Positions 44,288 through 57,224 of a stretch of 64,000 bases of DNA are shown piece by piece. Within the stretch, counting starts at the first letter, position 1, and every line of letters starts with the position of its first letter. The DNA is from Leucaena leucocephala (Eukaryota; Streptophyta; Magnoliopsida; Fabales; Fabaceae): contig CM073557.1 in assembly GCA_037074615.1 (NCBI GenBank), positions 11,920,501 to 11,984,500 on the forward strand, read 5' to 3'. The position numbers were made by a program, and so were the translations under genes. The notes beneath the pieces were generated by a model. It ran no database searches and was not told where the DNA came from. It was given only the letters and a program-made list of their open reading frames with translations.

Positions 44288-45563
44288 AGTTGTAGAATAT
44301 ATGTAATATTTTTATTAATGATCTTATGTTACTTATTAATTCTAATATGTCTGAGTGAAAGTATACAATGTCTAGTATGTCTTCCAGGTTGAAAAGGGTA
44401 GCTCTCTCATACGAGCAATCGCCTTTGATGCTAGAGAAGCATTGAAAGATGAAAGATATATTCTCCAGTTAAGCAACAAGAGTACTGATATGGTAGAGAA
44501 GAAACACAATAAATGTCACCTTAGCTTAAAAAGTGCAGTAAGTTGAGATGAGATCTATAAGGGTATGGATTAAACTATGAATACCTACATCCATGAAACC
44601 TATTGCAAGATAACAAAATCTTTAAAATTGATGTCATATTATGTGAATAGAATTGAAGAGTTTGGGTTTAGATACTATGTGTGTCTGGACTTAAGTCTGT
44701 ATGGTGTGATTTATATAACCAAAATGATGTATACTCTTACAGGATAAGAGTAACACCGTAACATGTAATTCATACCACATGTGCTAAAGAACTACAAATA
44801 GAAAGTAAGTGAATCAATCCATGCTTCATTGTTTTGTGAGTTCTAGAAAGGTATCATCCTTTCATAAGTGTCTTTTGACTTTGACAGTATTATAGAGGTG
44901 TGTTTCAGTGATTGTAACTTTAGTATATGTCCTATGGTCAAATTATATATGAACCAAAGGTATTATGCTAGGAAAGTGGTTGATTCATATCAAAATAATA
45001 TATGGGCGAAAGAAAGATTGCCAGAATATACACATCTATGCTAGTGTCTATGACTAGTCCCTTGTGATATTATTTTGTTAATTTCATAAGTGTGGATACT
45101 GTGCAAAAGTAGAGGCTAGCTAATTATATGCTAACTCAAGAGGGATTAGATTAGCCATAAGAAAAGTGTATATGGGTAAATCTAGGACATTCAATTATGC
45201 ATATGGATAAATCTATGCTAGTGTCTATGACTGGTCCCTTGTGATATTGTTTTGTTAATTTCATAAGTGTGTATATTATGCATAAGTATAGGCTAGTTGA
45301 TTATATGCTAACTCAAGAAGGATTAGATTAGCTATAAGAAAAGTGTATATGGGTAAATCCAGGACATTCAAGGCACTATAATTTATTCTGATTGAGCTGT
45401 ACTAAAAGGTTGCTTTATGCTGGTCTCTGTAAAAGGGATTTCTAGTACAAACTCCTGGAAGGAGACGTCATGCCTACGCGGTCACAGCAAAGCACATAGT
45501 ATAAAAGAAGGAAGAACATGAGATTGGATCCATGACATCTAATCTACCAATGTGAGTGGGAGA
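44288..45563 (+). other. copia-2 3' untranslated region with a tandem duplication
   Basis: 1.28 kb without coding frames between RNase H and the LTR, long for a copia element. A 177-bp unit starting CTATGCTAGTGTCTATGACT is duplicated in tandem (45036-45212 and 45213-45380). The last bases, GTGAGTGGGAGA (45552-45563), are the polypurine tract. Confidence 0.8.
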
Positions 45564-45977
45564 TGTTGAAAGCGAACTGATCCACCTTTGGTATATTAAA
45601 CCTAAACCCAATAGACATTAGAGGCTATTGTGATAATAAGGGAGAGAATGGGGTATATATGTGTAATATACCCCATATGAAAGGAGTGGGAGTTACCTAC
45701 CTATTTTATAGGAGAAGAATATGGGGGAGTGAGGAGAGTTTTTAGTAACCCACTTCCCCTAAATCATGCATGTACATACACAGGCACATGCTTATACCAA
45801 TGTTCTATATTTTTGTTTTACGAGTTCTCTCTCTTGGTGTGCAACGTCTGACGCTCTCTTGTTTCTTCCATGGGTGTATTTGATATGTAACGTGGTTGTG
45901 AGCCTATCCAAATTGCACTAGTTTTGTGTGGGTATCCAGTGAGTCAAGCAAGGATTCTAGGTACCCGAAATCTAACA
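45564..45977 (+). repeat. copia-2 3' LTR, C1 family (414 bp)
   Basis: TGTTGAAAGCGAACTGATCC to GTACCCGAAATCTAACA. It shares GTGGTTGTGAGCCTATCC, GGGTATCCAGTGAGTCAAGC and AAGGATTCTAGGTAC with the C1 LTRs at 22244 and 8412. The next five bases are TCTTC, a possible half of a target duplication whose partner was not found. Confidence 0.9.
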
Positions 45978-47162
45978 TCTTCTAAATGTTTTGTTTCTTT
46001 CTTTGATTTCTAACAATTGTAATTGCTTTTTTATTTTGCCCTTTGTTCGCAAATCCTAGTGGTTAGCACTCTTATAATCTCTACTTTATTTTTTCCAATT
46101 AATTTTACTATTTTATTGCATCATTTGAATTTTGAATATCCCTTTCACTCTACCTTACTCTTACTCTTAATTAACTTGGTCCAATTAACTTCATTTTATT
46201 AAAACAATTTAATATGTAAGTCCCTTTAATTAATTTTACCTCATTTTTAATTATATCCTTATAATTATCTTATTCAATCCTTATAGATTTTTCAATTATA
46301 TAGTTATATTATAGGTATAGATTCCTATACTCATAATTTAAAGCCAGTTGAATGTAAAATCTTAATATTTACATATAACAATAAAATGATGAATCCAGTA
46401 TCCTTGAATATCGTTGATAAATTGGCTTTTTAAAATCTATGGATTTGATTTTGATCAAAGTTAAATATTTTTACATATAAAATATTAGTTTTTTTATAAA
46501 ATGATAGTTAGAGAGATTGGTATTATTTTACATGTTACTTTTTAATAAGTAAAATATTGAAATATAATAAAAATTTAAAATTTTAAGTACATCCATTTTA
46601 AATAATAATCACCGTAGATATTAAAAGATGTAAATGTAATAATACTATAATGAGTAAAAATGAGCAGATATATACGCATGAAAATGATTTTTTATGGTTG
46701 CTCTACCTTCCAGAAGTATATATATCTTAGCATTGAGTTTTTTAATTTATATATATATATATCATAAAATAACAATTGTATGAATCTGTGTATACATACA
46801 TTTATTATAAAAATAAAAAATCAAAACTTTTTATTCTTGATGCTAGAAAAATGCACTCAACATAAAATGAACAAATATCGTTACGAAATCAATCAATGTT
46901 ATATATATGAACGAATAATATAAAAAAACTCAATATAGGTTGGTCCCAAATCAATATTCCAATTCACTCCTATCTCTCTCTCACCCTCTCTATCTTTAAT
47001 ACAACATTCACATTCACTTTTGTGAATGATGTCCATGCCACAAAATAGGAAAGAATATATAATGAAGGTGCCATGTTGAATATGTAGCACCAATGATATA
47101 CAAGGGAGTGTACCACATGTTCTATCAGCATAACTCAAAAGGAGCCACATGGGGCAACATAG
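45978..47162. other. AT-rich stretch, nothing recognised
   Basis: No coding frame with recognisable content; an 83-codon minus-strand frame (47150-46899) has none either. It may be flanking DNA of copia-2's target. Confidence 0.5.
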
Positions 47163-47421
47163 TGTGGAGCCACTCTATTTGATTCCATATTTTGATGATA
47201 ACATTTCAAATATGTTTTTAACATAGTTTATCAATAAGTCATTCGATGAATAAGAACAAAATTCAATTGTGAAATATGTTTCAAAAGAATTTATCGAAGC
47301 ATCTATCGATAAAGCCCTCAAAAAACAAGAATAAAACTTAGTTTGTGAAATCTGCTTCTAAAAGACATTTATTGATAAGCTCTTCGATAAATAAGTACCA
47401 AGTCATTATGAAATCTGTTTT

Positions 47422-50400
47422 TGTAACATCCTTACTTTCATACATCTTAGAGACCATTAAGTAGAATTTAGAACCACTTACAAGACCTTGGAAGTCCATT
47501 AGCCAAATCTAGAATTTTACTCTTTCCCGGGTTATTGTTCATATGGTATTCCAGATTACACAACAAACTTCATAAAATCATAATTAATTCTAGAAAACTC
47601 GAAATGAAGTGGTTCAAAAAGTTATGTGAAGATAACATCTTGAAATTTAAGGAAAAAATAATTTCCAGACCAAATGATTAGCCAATTGATACAGTTTATT
47701 CGTTGAAATTTACTATTCATTTGGTCAAAAACTCTAGAAACAGATTCTGGTCCCTTAATTTGGAAATTCATTTCTCTTCATATACACATCCAAATGAAAT
47801 GTTCTACCTATAAAATTAAATCTATGGATGTGTACTACATGCTCATAAAATTTTGTGAAATAATTCCTTCATTTGCTAGGTCAAACTGAAAACACAACAA
47901 AATTGCTTCAGGACCTACGTTTTACCCTTTTAGATTCCTTTCTTTCACTTACAATAATTATTCTAGCATACATAAATAATCTCTTTTGCCTTTCATGAAT
48001 TCATATACATCACGGGGTTATACAATAATTGTTTCATATAATCTCATAACATAAATGGATGCTTTACATGGCTTTGACATACATGGAAAGTGCATAGCAT
48101 ATGCTAACATCTTAAATACTTCACTTTTCTTCTTCCATGCTTTAGCTCTTCTCCATGCATACATTATCCATCATGCTTGACCTAAATTGGTTGGTTATGG
48201 GAGAGTGAGATTCTAGAGAATCTCAGTAGCAAACATTACCACTTAAATATGCAAGATGGATGCTAATGCATGATATGTAATTTCATTAAACTTTCTTTGA
48301 TTAGTGACATGCTATCATGCTATGTACTTTTGCATAAAATGCATGGCCATGGAAAACATGTTATTTACAATACATTCAACATTATTTATCATGTCACAAC
48401 ATCATTCAAACATCATGTACATGTCAACACATAAGCATACTACATCAAGCACATATAGAGGTAAGTTCACTACCTTATAGACTTAACTTTCTTTCACTTT
48501 ATCTTGCTTCTTTCTTCTCACATCTCTTGTACATGTGGCTGCCTCTTTTGGGAGCATACCAACCAATCCCTAACATCACATAACCATTCATCCATTACCA
48601 TATAATTTCCTTGAGCATTAAACTTACTTTAACTAACATAACCCCCTCTTGAACATTAGGCTCATTTACTTTCCTTAATCTTAACTAATGAACTTGGTCT
48701 TTGAATCAATTGATGTCTTGACTTTACCCTACACAATTTGATATTTTGAATTCATTTATGAGATTAGAATCATGAAATTCCAGCTCCTTCATGGCTTGCT
48801 GTATAGAACTGAATATAAGCATACAATTCTTTCAAAAATTCTCATTATGATTCTAATGCTTCCCATACTTGTTTTTCTACTTTACCTCACACAACTTTTC
48901 ATTTTAAAAACATTGGAAGAATCAAAATCATAAAATTCCAATCACTGTTCATGCGAGTGAACAGTACCATGAAGGATTTCAAAAACTACAACCTTGAGTT
49001 TTTAATGTTTCCAAGGTTCAAAACCTTTACAATCCTACACAAAATCATCATATAAACTCAATGGAAGCATTAAATCATTGAAATTCCATTTCCTTCCCTC
49101 ATGAATAGTGCAGACTGAACAGGGCACACCATGGCAAAGTCAAGAATATCAATTTGATTCAACAACCAACCACAACTAGCTTGTTTAAGCTTCAATCATA
49201 TGTTTCTAACTTTAATTTCTTCTTTCCCCTTTCATCTAAGTTTTTTGGGTAGCACCACCCCTTAGAGAAAACTCAACTTTTCTCCCATGAAAACCCTAAG
49301 TTCAAGTCTCAAATCAAAGGAAAATAAACTAGGAGAGATTGCTTACCTTTAATCTCTAGCTTGCTTGAACTTTGGTACCTTGAATCTTCTTTGTCTTGGC
49401 TTGAGTTTTCATTTTGCAAGAGTTTCCCCAAGGGTCCAAGAACTTAAGGTTTGCTGCAGAAATGAAGGGGGTATTTACAGAAAAATCTTGGTGGAAATCA
49501 ATGGCCAAGATTGATTTGGTTACTATTTGATCTAAAGGCCCACATTTAACCTTGAATTTAACTTTTTCCAAAAACAATAATTATGACATCATGTGGGACA
49601 GCTCAAGGGATACCTCAAGGGTTTAGGTGGCGAAATTCTAATGGGGGAACCTTCTGAAAAAATTTTAGTCTAATCCGGTACGATCGGAGCAATTTCACAA
49701 CAACCGGACTGTTTTCTGTTCCTAATTTTTTTATAATATTCTAGGATATGTATTCTATCCTAGAAATTAATGTCTAGGCTTCTCATACCATTGAAAATTA
49801 TATACTAAAGATTTATCTGCCATCCCTCCCTTGGAAAATAACCAAAATACCCTTGGTGTCATTTCTTACACTATACTAACCCTGAGGGCATAATTGTCAT
49901 TTCACCCCTCTTTGCACTGTCTCAAGGCATATATTGGCTCTAACTAATCATATTTATACTATGTCCCATGTTTTTGGCCTATCCAGAATGATCAAAATGA
50001 CCTCCATCCATCACTGGTACAGTATGGGCATCTAGGGGCATTTTCATAATTTCGCACTATTCCTGGACTGCTCTGGACTCTAGCCCACATAAATGTCTTA
50101 CTACTTTATTGGGCTCATTATGGCACCATTTGGGCCTTGGTATGGGCTCATTGGCCTCATTACCTTTATGGCACAAATCACAATAAATCTCACCCAATCC
50201 TATTTATCGGGTATTTTATTTCACCGTGAAATCCCATAAGGCTTCTACAGGATTCCTTTTCTGACCCTGGCCATTTTATAAATTCTTATATTAAATATGA
50301 GAATTTCCAGTAATGTCTCATCTAATTCTGCTGTCTGAAAAATACTGTAATAATTCTTCTGACTTCATAAATTTATATCAATTAATCGGGACCTTAAATC

Positions 50401-50796
50401 AAAATTTCGTGTTGCATTAAACTAACCGGAATAATTTTGTCTATCTACTGGTAAAATTTGAGTCTGATATGATTTTGGGCATTTTTGGCCGGTTTTGACT
50501 CAACTTTTTCATATTTACATTTAGGTCCCTGAACTTTTGAATAATTGCACTTTTGCGCCTGAACTTTTGGCTATTTGCATTCAAGTCCCTTAACTTTTGA
50601 AAATTACACTTAAGGGCCCAACTTTTGTTTCTACTTTCACTTTTTGCCTTTAACCTTTTCTATTTTTCATTTTAGTACTTCTCTTCCTTAAATAATCATC
50701 TAACCTTTATTATTTCTTCTGATATTTGTCATAATCCTTTCTAAGCCTCTTTCCACTATTAGTACTATACAAATAGGGAAAAGTTTAGGATATGAC
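47422..50796 (-). repeat. Solo gypsy LTR (3375 bp) with near-perfect TSD
   Basis: Plus-strand ends are TGTAACATCC and GGATATGACA, that is, a complete Tekay-type LTR in minus orientation with no internal sequence. GTTTT before (47417-47421) and GTTTC after (50797-50801) form a 5-bp target duplication with one mismatch. It aligns with the LTRs of gypsy-2 and gypsy-3 but its ends are a distinct subtype. Confidence 0.92.
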
Positions 50797-52149
50797 AGTT
50801 TCAAAGTTTCATTTGTCAAAGTATTAATCGATAAGACAATTTATCGATAAAAAATTCTATAAATAGAGAAAATTTAGTTTTTAAATCAATTTCTAAAACC
50901 AATTAAGTGATTTTTTGAATCTAATTATTTGAAGAATGATCTTATGATTTTAGAAAATGATCTTATAAATTCTTGATTTGAAATACATTACATAGCATTT
51001 GAGATGAAATTAGAAGAATCAAAGAAAAGTTTCAAAGTCAGGTCATTATTCTTAAACATTAGACATTTATCGATAAGTTATTTGATAAATCTATTCATTG
51101 AAGAACTTTTTGATAAATTACATATTCTAGTATATGGAATGAATGTCTTGAAAATACTTCTTCACGATAAGTATTTCATAAGTATGAACTAAACCACTTA
51201 ACTAAAAGCTTATTTTTTGAAAGATAATTTCGATAAGGCTGGTTATCAAAATATTATTCAATAAGAGTAGTTTTGTTTGAATAAATATTGTTCTTTGATA
51301 TTTATTAATGCTCTTCTTGATAAAATTGCATTTCGATAAACACTTTGATAAATCTAAGTAATCTTCAAAAATATTTTTCAAACTAGACTTTGATGTTTCA
51401 ATCCAAAACGTTTGAGATTAATTGATTTATGCTTAAACTCTTTTTATATCATTTATACAATACATTTTGAGATCAATTACAGGAAGAAACAAGATCAAAT
51501 GAAGAAATTAATCAAAAAATAAAGTTATGTCAGATGTATTAAATGTTTCAACCATTAGTAAAACTAATAGTTATTTCAATGAGTCCAATGGCTATTCAAA
51601 TGACTCAACTATAAAAGAAGCCATAATACATGCTGAAGTTAGAGAACACAAACGAACAACAAACAACATTGAGTATGCATGGCTACTTGGTTTTACTCTG
51701 TTTCTCTTTCTTTGTATAGAGCATTTTAATCTTTGAGAGTGAAACTTATAAAACTGATCTTAAGTGTTTATCATTATCCCTCTACTTGAGAAAGAGTTAG
51801 AAATCTATATTCTTTATCTTAGATACTCGAGAGTGGACTATTGAGTGAAATTGTAACCTTGTGTGGGAAGTAATGGGAGTCAGAGTGGCAATCTCTTGTT
51901 AATATAACGAGGCATCAAGAACCTATTGAATCTTGAAAAATAGTATAATACTTAGAGGAATTCTGACGGCTAGACGTAGGTCAAGTGGTTGGACTAAACT
52001 AGTATAATTTTTTGTGTACATCTTCTCTTTTATATGCTTCTCTCACCAATGATATCTTTTTGAACTCAATATTTGTTTTCCAATTTAAGGTTAAAATTTT
52101 TAATATCACCAAATTCACCCTTCTTAGATGAAATTATCATTCTGACATT

Positions 52150-52161
52150 TAGTATTAGAGC
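52150..52161 (+). other. Primer-binding-site-like sequence of the Sirevirus-like element
   Basis: TAGTATTAGAGC, two changes from TGGTATCAGAGC, two bases after an LTR end in CA. Confidence 0.6.
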
Positions 52162-52356
52162 AGGTCTCTTGAAAAAAGGCTTAAATAGTACTAGAATGGT
52201 AGATATACCCAAGAGGAGGTGAATTGGGTAATATTAGAAAAATTAAAACTTATTTGAAAATAAAAATAGGTAAGTTAAAAAAGATTTCACTCATAGTAGT
52301 TTGAAGAAGGAGCCAACGTAGAGATTTATCCTCGTTCGACTCAACCACTTGGCCTG

Positions 52357-55300
52357 TGTCACATACTTACTTTTAACATCAATTATATTCCATTAGAACT
52401 AATTGGAACCAATTACATTATCATTTGCTTTGAAAACATCCATTTCCAAAAGAATTGCTCTCGGGGGTACTGTTTGCTTTTACTATTCATTTGGTAATTC
52501 TAGAACATGTATCCTACTTTGAAACATCATAAGTAATTGTAGAAAAATTGGACTAATATGGTTCCAATTTATAATGAAAGCTATTTCATAGATGTTTGAG
52601 GGAAAAATATAAAAGTGAGGTTTTCTTGCTCAATGAAATCAGTTTATTTGTTGAATATCACTGTTCATTTGGTAAAATCTGGAAGTCCCAGTTTCTTTGC
52701 CATAAATTCAAAAATTCATTTCTCTTTCGTTGCCTATCCAAATGAACCGTGATACATATGGATTTGAAGCTCTAGATGTCCTCTTTAAGCTCATAAAATT
52801 TCATAGAAAAAATCGTTCATTTGTTATATGAAATAATTGTGGGAACATCGCTGCCTCTAAACGCTTACTTCATCTCAATTCCAAATTTTAACTTCAAATT
52901 TGGAAAATCATAACAATTCAAATTCTTAACTAATTGAGGCATTCTTGTTGTTCATTTAAATCTCTTTATCTTAGATATTATCATGCCAAATTTCAGACTA
53001 AAACTCGTTGATTTAAGCATCAAAATCATCGTCACATCACCACAAGCTCAGAACAAGGTTATAGAAACATACAACATGCATACTAGCATATCATCCCATA
53101 GTGTCATGTAAGTCATGTAAATTAATATACAACTTTAATCATCAACATTTACTCTCTTCCCTTGAGAGGATCCAGCACCTAAAACATAGTTATGCATTTG
53201 GAAGGAATGAGATTTCATGGAAATCCCAATAGTAAGTTACACAAACTATATTATCATGCATGAATAATTGGATGCTTAACATATTATCATGAGATGGGAG
53301 CTAATTCATAATGGTACATAAGCAAACTCTAACATGAATATTGTCATACATAACTTGCAAGGAGTTGAAATCATTCATACTTCATCATAACATGATGACC
53401 TAAACTCAAGCTCAACCAAACACCATAATCAACAAGCAAGCAAACAATTAAACAAACATGAGTTATAGTTAGGTATCCTTGCTACCTCTTAGCTATCTTG
53501 GTCATGGCCTTCTTGGGATGATTTCATTCCTTCACAAATGTCAAAACCTAACCATTACAAAATAATATCAAATTACAACACAACTTGAACACAAAACCAA
53601 GACTAGGTTTTCACCAGCTCCCTTCTTTCTCTACTTTATGTTTCTTACTTCCATCTTTCCAAAATAAATTCTCATGGTTTATTTCAACATAATTTTTCAT
53701 GTAGAATCCAACTATGAAATCAGAATTTCCAAAATCAAAACACTTCAGTAGCTACAGTACCAACCCAAAGTGAAGCCATTGATTCCCAAAACTTCACATT
53801 TTAATTCCAATGCTTCCAATACTTGTTCTCCTACTTTATACCCACACAATTTTCCATTTGAAACTCATTGGAAGCATCAAAATCATGAAATTCCATCATA
53901 TTAACAGTGTCATGCACAGTACCAGCAAGAACACAAAACCCTAAATCCAAACATACTTGAATTCCCAAGCTTATACCACTTGATCCTAGCTTGTTTAAGC
54001 TTATCTAAACTATCCATAACATTAAACTCATATTTTAACCATCTATGAGCAGCACTTACAGTAGCAACCATAAGTAAAATATAGCATGAGAACCCCTTAA
54101 AACCATGAGCTAACTTGCTAGAACAAAGCTCAAGATCAAGGGAGATGATTACCTTGATTGTTACTTTACTTTCTGTGCTTCTTTCTTGGTTGAATGGAAA
54201 TTTTGCAAGAGTTTCCCTATAGTTCACCATGCATACCGAAGCCATCTGAATACAGGGGTATTTATAGAGAAATTTGGGTTGAAATGGATGGCCAAGATTA
54301 ATTTAGTTAGTATTTGATCCAAGAGTTCACATTTAATCTTGGATTTAACTTTTTCTAAAAAGAATAATTATGACATCATGTGGGACAGCTCATATTACAC
54401 CTAATAGGGGTATGTGGTGTGATTCCCATGTAACGAAGCTTCTGGAAAAATTCCAGTCCAATCTGGTACCGATCGGATCAGTTTCACAACAACCAGACTA
54501 TGTTTTGTTCCTAATTTTTTTATAATATACAAGGATATGTATTATGTCCTGGAAATCAATTTATAGGATTCTCATACCATTGAAAATATTAGACTAAATA
54601 TTTATCTGTCATCCATCCCTTGAGAAATGACCAAAATATCCTTGGTGTCCTTTCTTGCACTATATTGACCCTAAGGGCACAATTGTCATTTCACCCCTCT
54701 TTGTACTGCCTTATAGCATATATTGGCTCTAACTAATCATATTTATACTATGTGCCACATTTTTGGCCTGTCTAGAATGACTAAAATGACCTCCATCCAT
54801 CACTGGTACAGTATAGGCATTTAGGGGAATTTTTATAATTTCACACTTTTCCTAGACTACTCTGGACTCTGGCCCACTTAACTGTCCAGTCACCTTAATG
54901 GGCTAATAATTACACCATTTGGTCCTTGATATGGGCTTATTGCATGTGTTTCCTTTATAGCCCAATTCACAATACAACTTTCCCGATCATATTTATCGGG
55001 TATTGTATTTCATTCGAAAATCCCGTATGGGTTCTATAGGATTAATCTTCTGACTCTATCAATTTTATAGATTTTATATTAAATATATGAATTTCCTGTA
55101 AGGTCTCATCTGATTATGAGGTCTAAAAAATACTATAATAATTTCTTCCGACTTCAGGAATTTATATCAATTAATCAGGACCTCAAAACAAAATTCTGTG
55201 TTGTGTTAAATTGACTGGAATATTTTTGTCTATCTACTGGTAAAATTTGGGTCTGATATGATTCTGGATATTTTTGAGCATTTTTCAATTTAACTTTTCC

Positions 55301-55566
55301 ATATTTACATTTAGGTCCCTTAACTTTTGAATAATTACACTTTAGTCTCTAAACTTTTTATTAATTACATTTAGGTCCCTCCTTTTTCTTCTACTTTCAC
55401 TTTTTGCCTTTAAGCTTTTCTAATTTATGTTTTAGTCCCTATTCTTTCCTTAGTTATTAATCCTTCCCTTTTCTTTCTTAATCTGATACAGTTTATTCTA
55501 AGAATCTCATATCCATTGTAGATAAACTGTACAGTTACATCAAGTAAGAAAATTGGGGATATGACA
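52357..55566 (-). repeat. gypsy-3 3' LTR (3210 bp)
   Basis: Plus-strand ends TGTCACATAC and GGGATATGACA. Degenerate TTAGGTCCCT-AACTTTTG repeats lie at 55305-55445, and the minus-strand TATAAATA is at 54266-54259. The polypurine-like AAGTAGGAAAGAAA (minus strand, 55580-55567) precedes it. Confidence 0.93.
54259..54266 (-). promoter_or_regulatory. LTR TATA box (gypsy-3)
   Basis: TATAAATA on the minus strand, same position relative to the LTR start as in gypsy-2 and the LARD. Confidence 0.65.
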
Positions 55567-55599
55567 TTTCTTTCCTACTTAAAATAAATTTCATCCTCA

Positions 55600-57010
55600 A
55601 AATTTACATTACGTGTACTAAGAAAATAGTTTAGGGTATGCTTCTCTAATCCTTTCCTCTGCTTCCTAGGTAGCTTCATTCTCTGTTAATCCCTTCTATA
55701 CCACCTTTACTAGAGAAATTTGCTTATTTCGCAACTACTTGACCTTTTGATCTACAATCTGTACTGGTCTGACTTCATAAGTCAGGTCATCTCGCAATGC
55801 AACATCGTCCTGCTCAACCACATGTAATAGATCTGGAACATACTTCTTTAACTGGGAAACATATAACACATTATGGATCTTGCTGATATGTGGAGGAAGA
55901 GCTAATTTGTAATCCACTGATCCTACTCTTGAGAGGATCTAAAATGGCCCAATGTATCTAGGATGTAGCTTCTTAACTTTGATCGATCGCTTAGCTCCTG
56001 TCGTCAGAGTCAACTTAAAGAATACATGCTCTCCTTCTTCAAACTCTAACATCTTCCTTCTAACATCAACATAACTCTTCTGTCTACTTTGAACTATCAG
56101 CAATCTCTTTCTAATCTTATTGATCTGTGTTGTTGTTTGATCTACTATATCAGGACCAAACATCCTCCTTTCACTCAACTTCACCCAGCATAAGGGAGAT
56201 CTACACTTTCGTCCATAGTGTGCTTCAAATACGGCCATATGAATACTAGCCTAGTAACTATTATTATAGGCAAATTCTATCAATAGCAGATGGACATCCC
56301 AACTCCCTTTGAAATCCAAGACACATGATCTCATCATATCCTCTAGCGTCTAGATCGTTTTCTCAGATTGACCATCTATCTGAGGATGGTAAGTTATACT
56401 AAATCTGAGAGTAGTTTCCATTTCTTTATGTAAAGCTCACCAAAAATTTGACATAAACTGAGGATCTATGTCAGATATGATACTACTTAGAATACCATAT
56501 AGTATAATAATCTCCTTTACATATAGTTTTGCCAACTTCTCCAGAGAATCTTTCTTGTTGTTGCCACAAAATGAGCCAACTTTGTCAGTGGGTCAATTAC
56601 TACCCTTATAGCATCATGCTTAGTAGGAGTCATGGGAAGTCCCTTAACAAAATCCATGTCAATACTATCCCATTTCCACTCAGGTATCTCTAGTGGTTGC
56701 AATCTCCCTGCTGGCCTTTAGTGCTCAACTTTCACCTTCTGACATGTTAGGAACTTTGACACATAAGCCACAACATCCTTCTTCAATCCAGGCCACCAAA
56801 AGAAACCTTTAACATCATGATACATCTTGGTCATACCTGGATGTACCGCATACTTGCTTTTATGCGCCTCATTTAGGATCTTCTCTCTCAATCCCATTGC
56901 ATTGGGAATATATGGTCACCCTCTAAATCGTAGCAACCCATCTTAGGATACATAAAGATTCTTAGTTTCCCCTCTTTCTAGCTTACTCTTAAAAATTCCA
57001 GCGAGCCTAT
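55600..57010 (-). pseudogene. gypsy-3 integrase and chromodomain-like end
   Basis: Minus strand: GFFWWPGLKKDVV and CQKVKVEH (zinc end, about 56810-56730), IPEWKWDSIDMDFVKGLP and KLAHFV (core, 56702-56560), then a decayed stretch. 56238-55939 gives the GPY/F region (AHYGRKCRSPLCW, KLHPRYIGPF). 55917-55735 gives HNVLYVSQLKKYVPDLLHVV. Past a stop, WEAEERIREAYP is the chromodomain end, which in chromoviruses is thought to guide insertion to heterochromatin. At least six stops and shifts; the core catalytic residues after the first are not readable. Confidence 0.85.
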
Positions 57011-57224
57011 CCTGCTCCTGAGCCTCTTTTATCTCATACTCAATGAAAGCTTTAATATGTGTTCCTCCATAAGAACTTTCTGCTATCTATATTTGATACA
57101 AAGGACTCTAATCTTGAACATCTTCTATTAATTCTAGCTCTTTGATCATGAGACTTGCCACCTGCACCACTTTCCTACTCAAGGCATCGGCAACCACATT
57201 TTCTTTTCCTAGATGGTATTTAAT

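Larger units (their letters stand above)
35037..45977 (+). mobile_element. copia-2: copia element split by gypsy-2
   Basis: gag zinc knuckle and protease (35037-35580) and integrase end, RT and RNase H (42273-44287) are in the same orientation and belong to the same type of copia. Between them lie an inverted gypsy LTR scrap and gypsy-2. The 3' LTR (45564-45977) is of the C1 family, so copia-2 is probably the pol-bearing part of a C1-like element. Most of the integrase core and pre-integrase domain (about 0.9 kb) is gone, which shows that a deletion accompanied the nesting. Confidence 0.75.
47163..52356 (+). mobile_element. Sirevirus-like copia LTR and start of internal region
   Basis: 47163-47421 plus 50797-52147 form about 1.6 kb of LTR-like sequence (TTTTGATGATAAC near the start, GACA at the end), followed by a primer-site-like TAGTATTAGAGC (52150) with AGGTCTC after it, as in Sirevirus-type elements. 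ATCGATAA-type palindromes recur throughout. Only about 195 bp of internal sequence remains before the gypsy-3 LTR begins at 52357. No coding region is present, so the lineage is tentative. The short frame 51527-51736 has no known domain. Confidence 0.5.
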
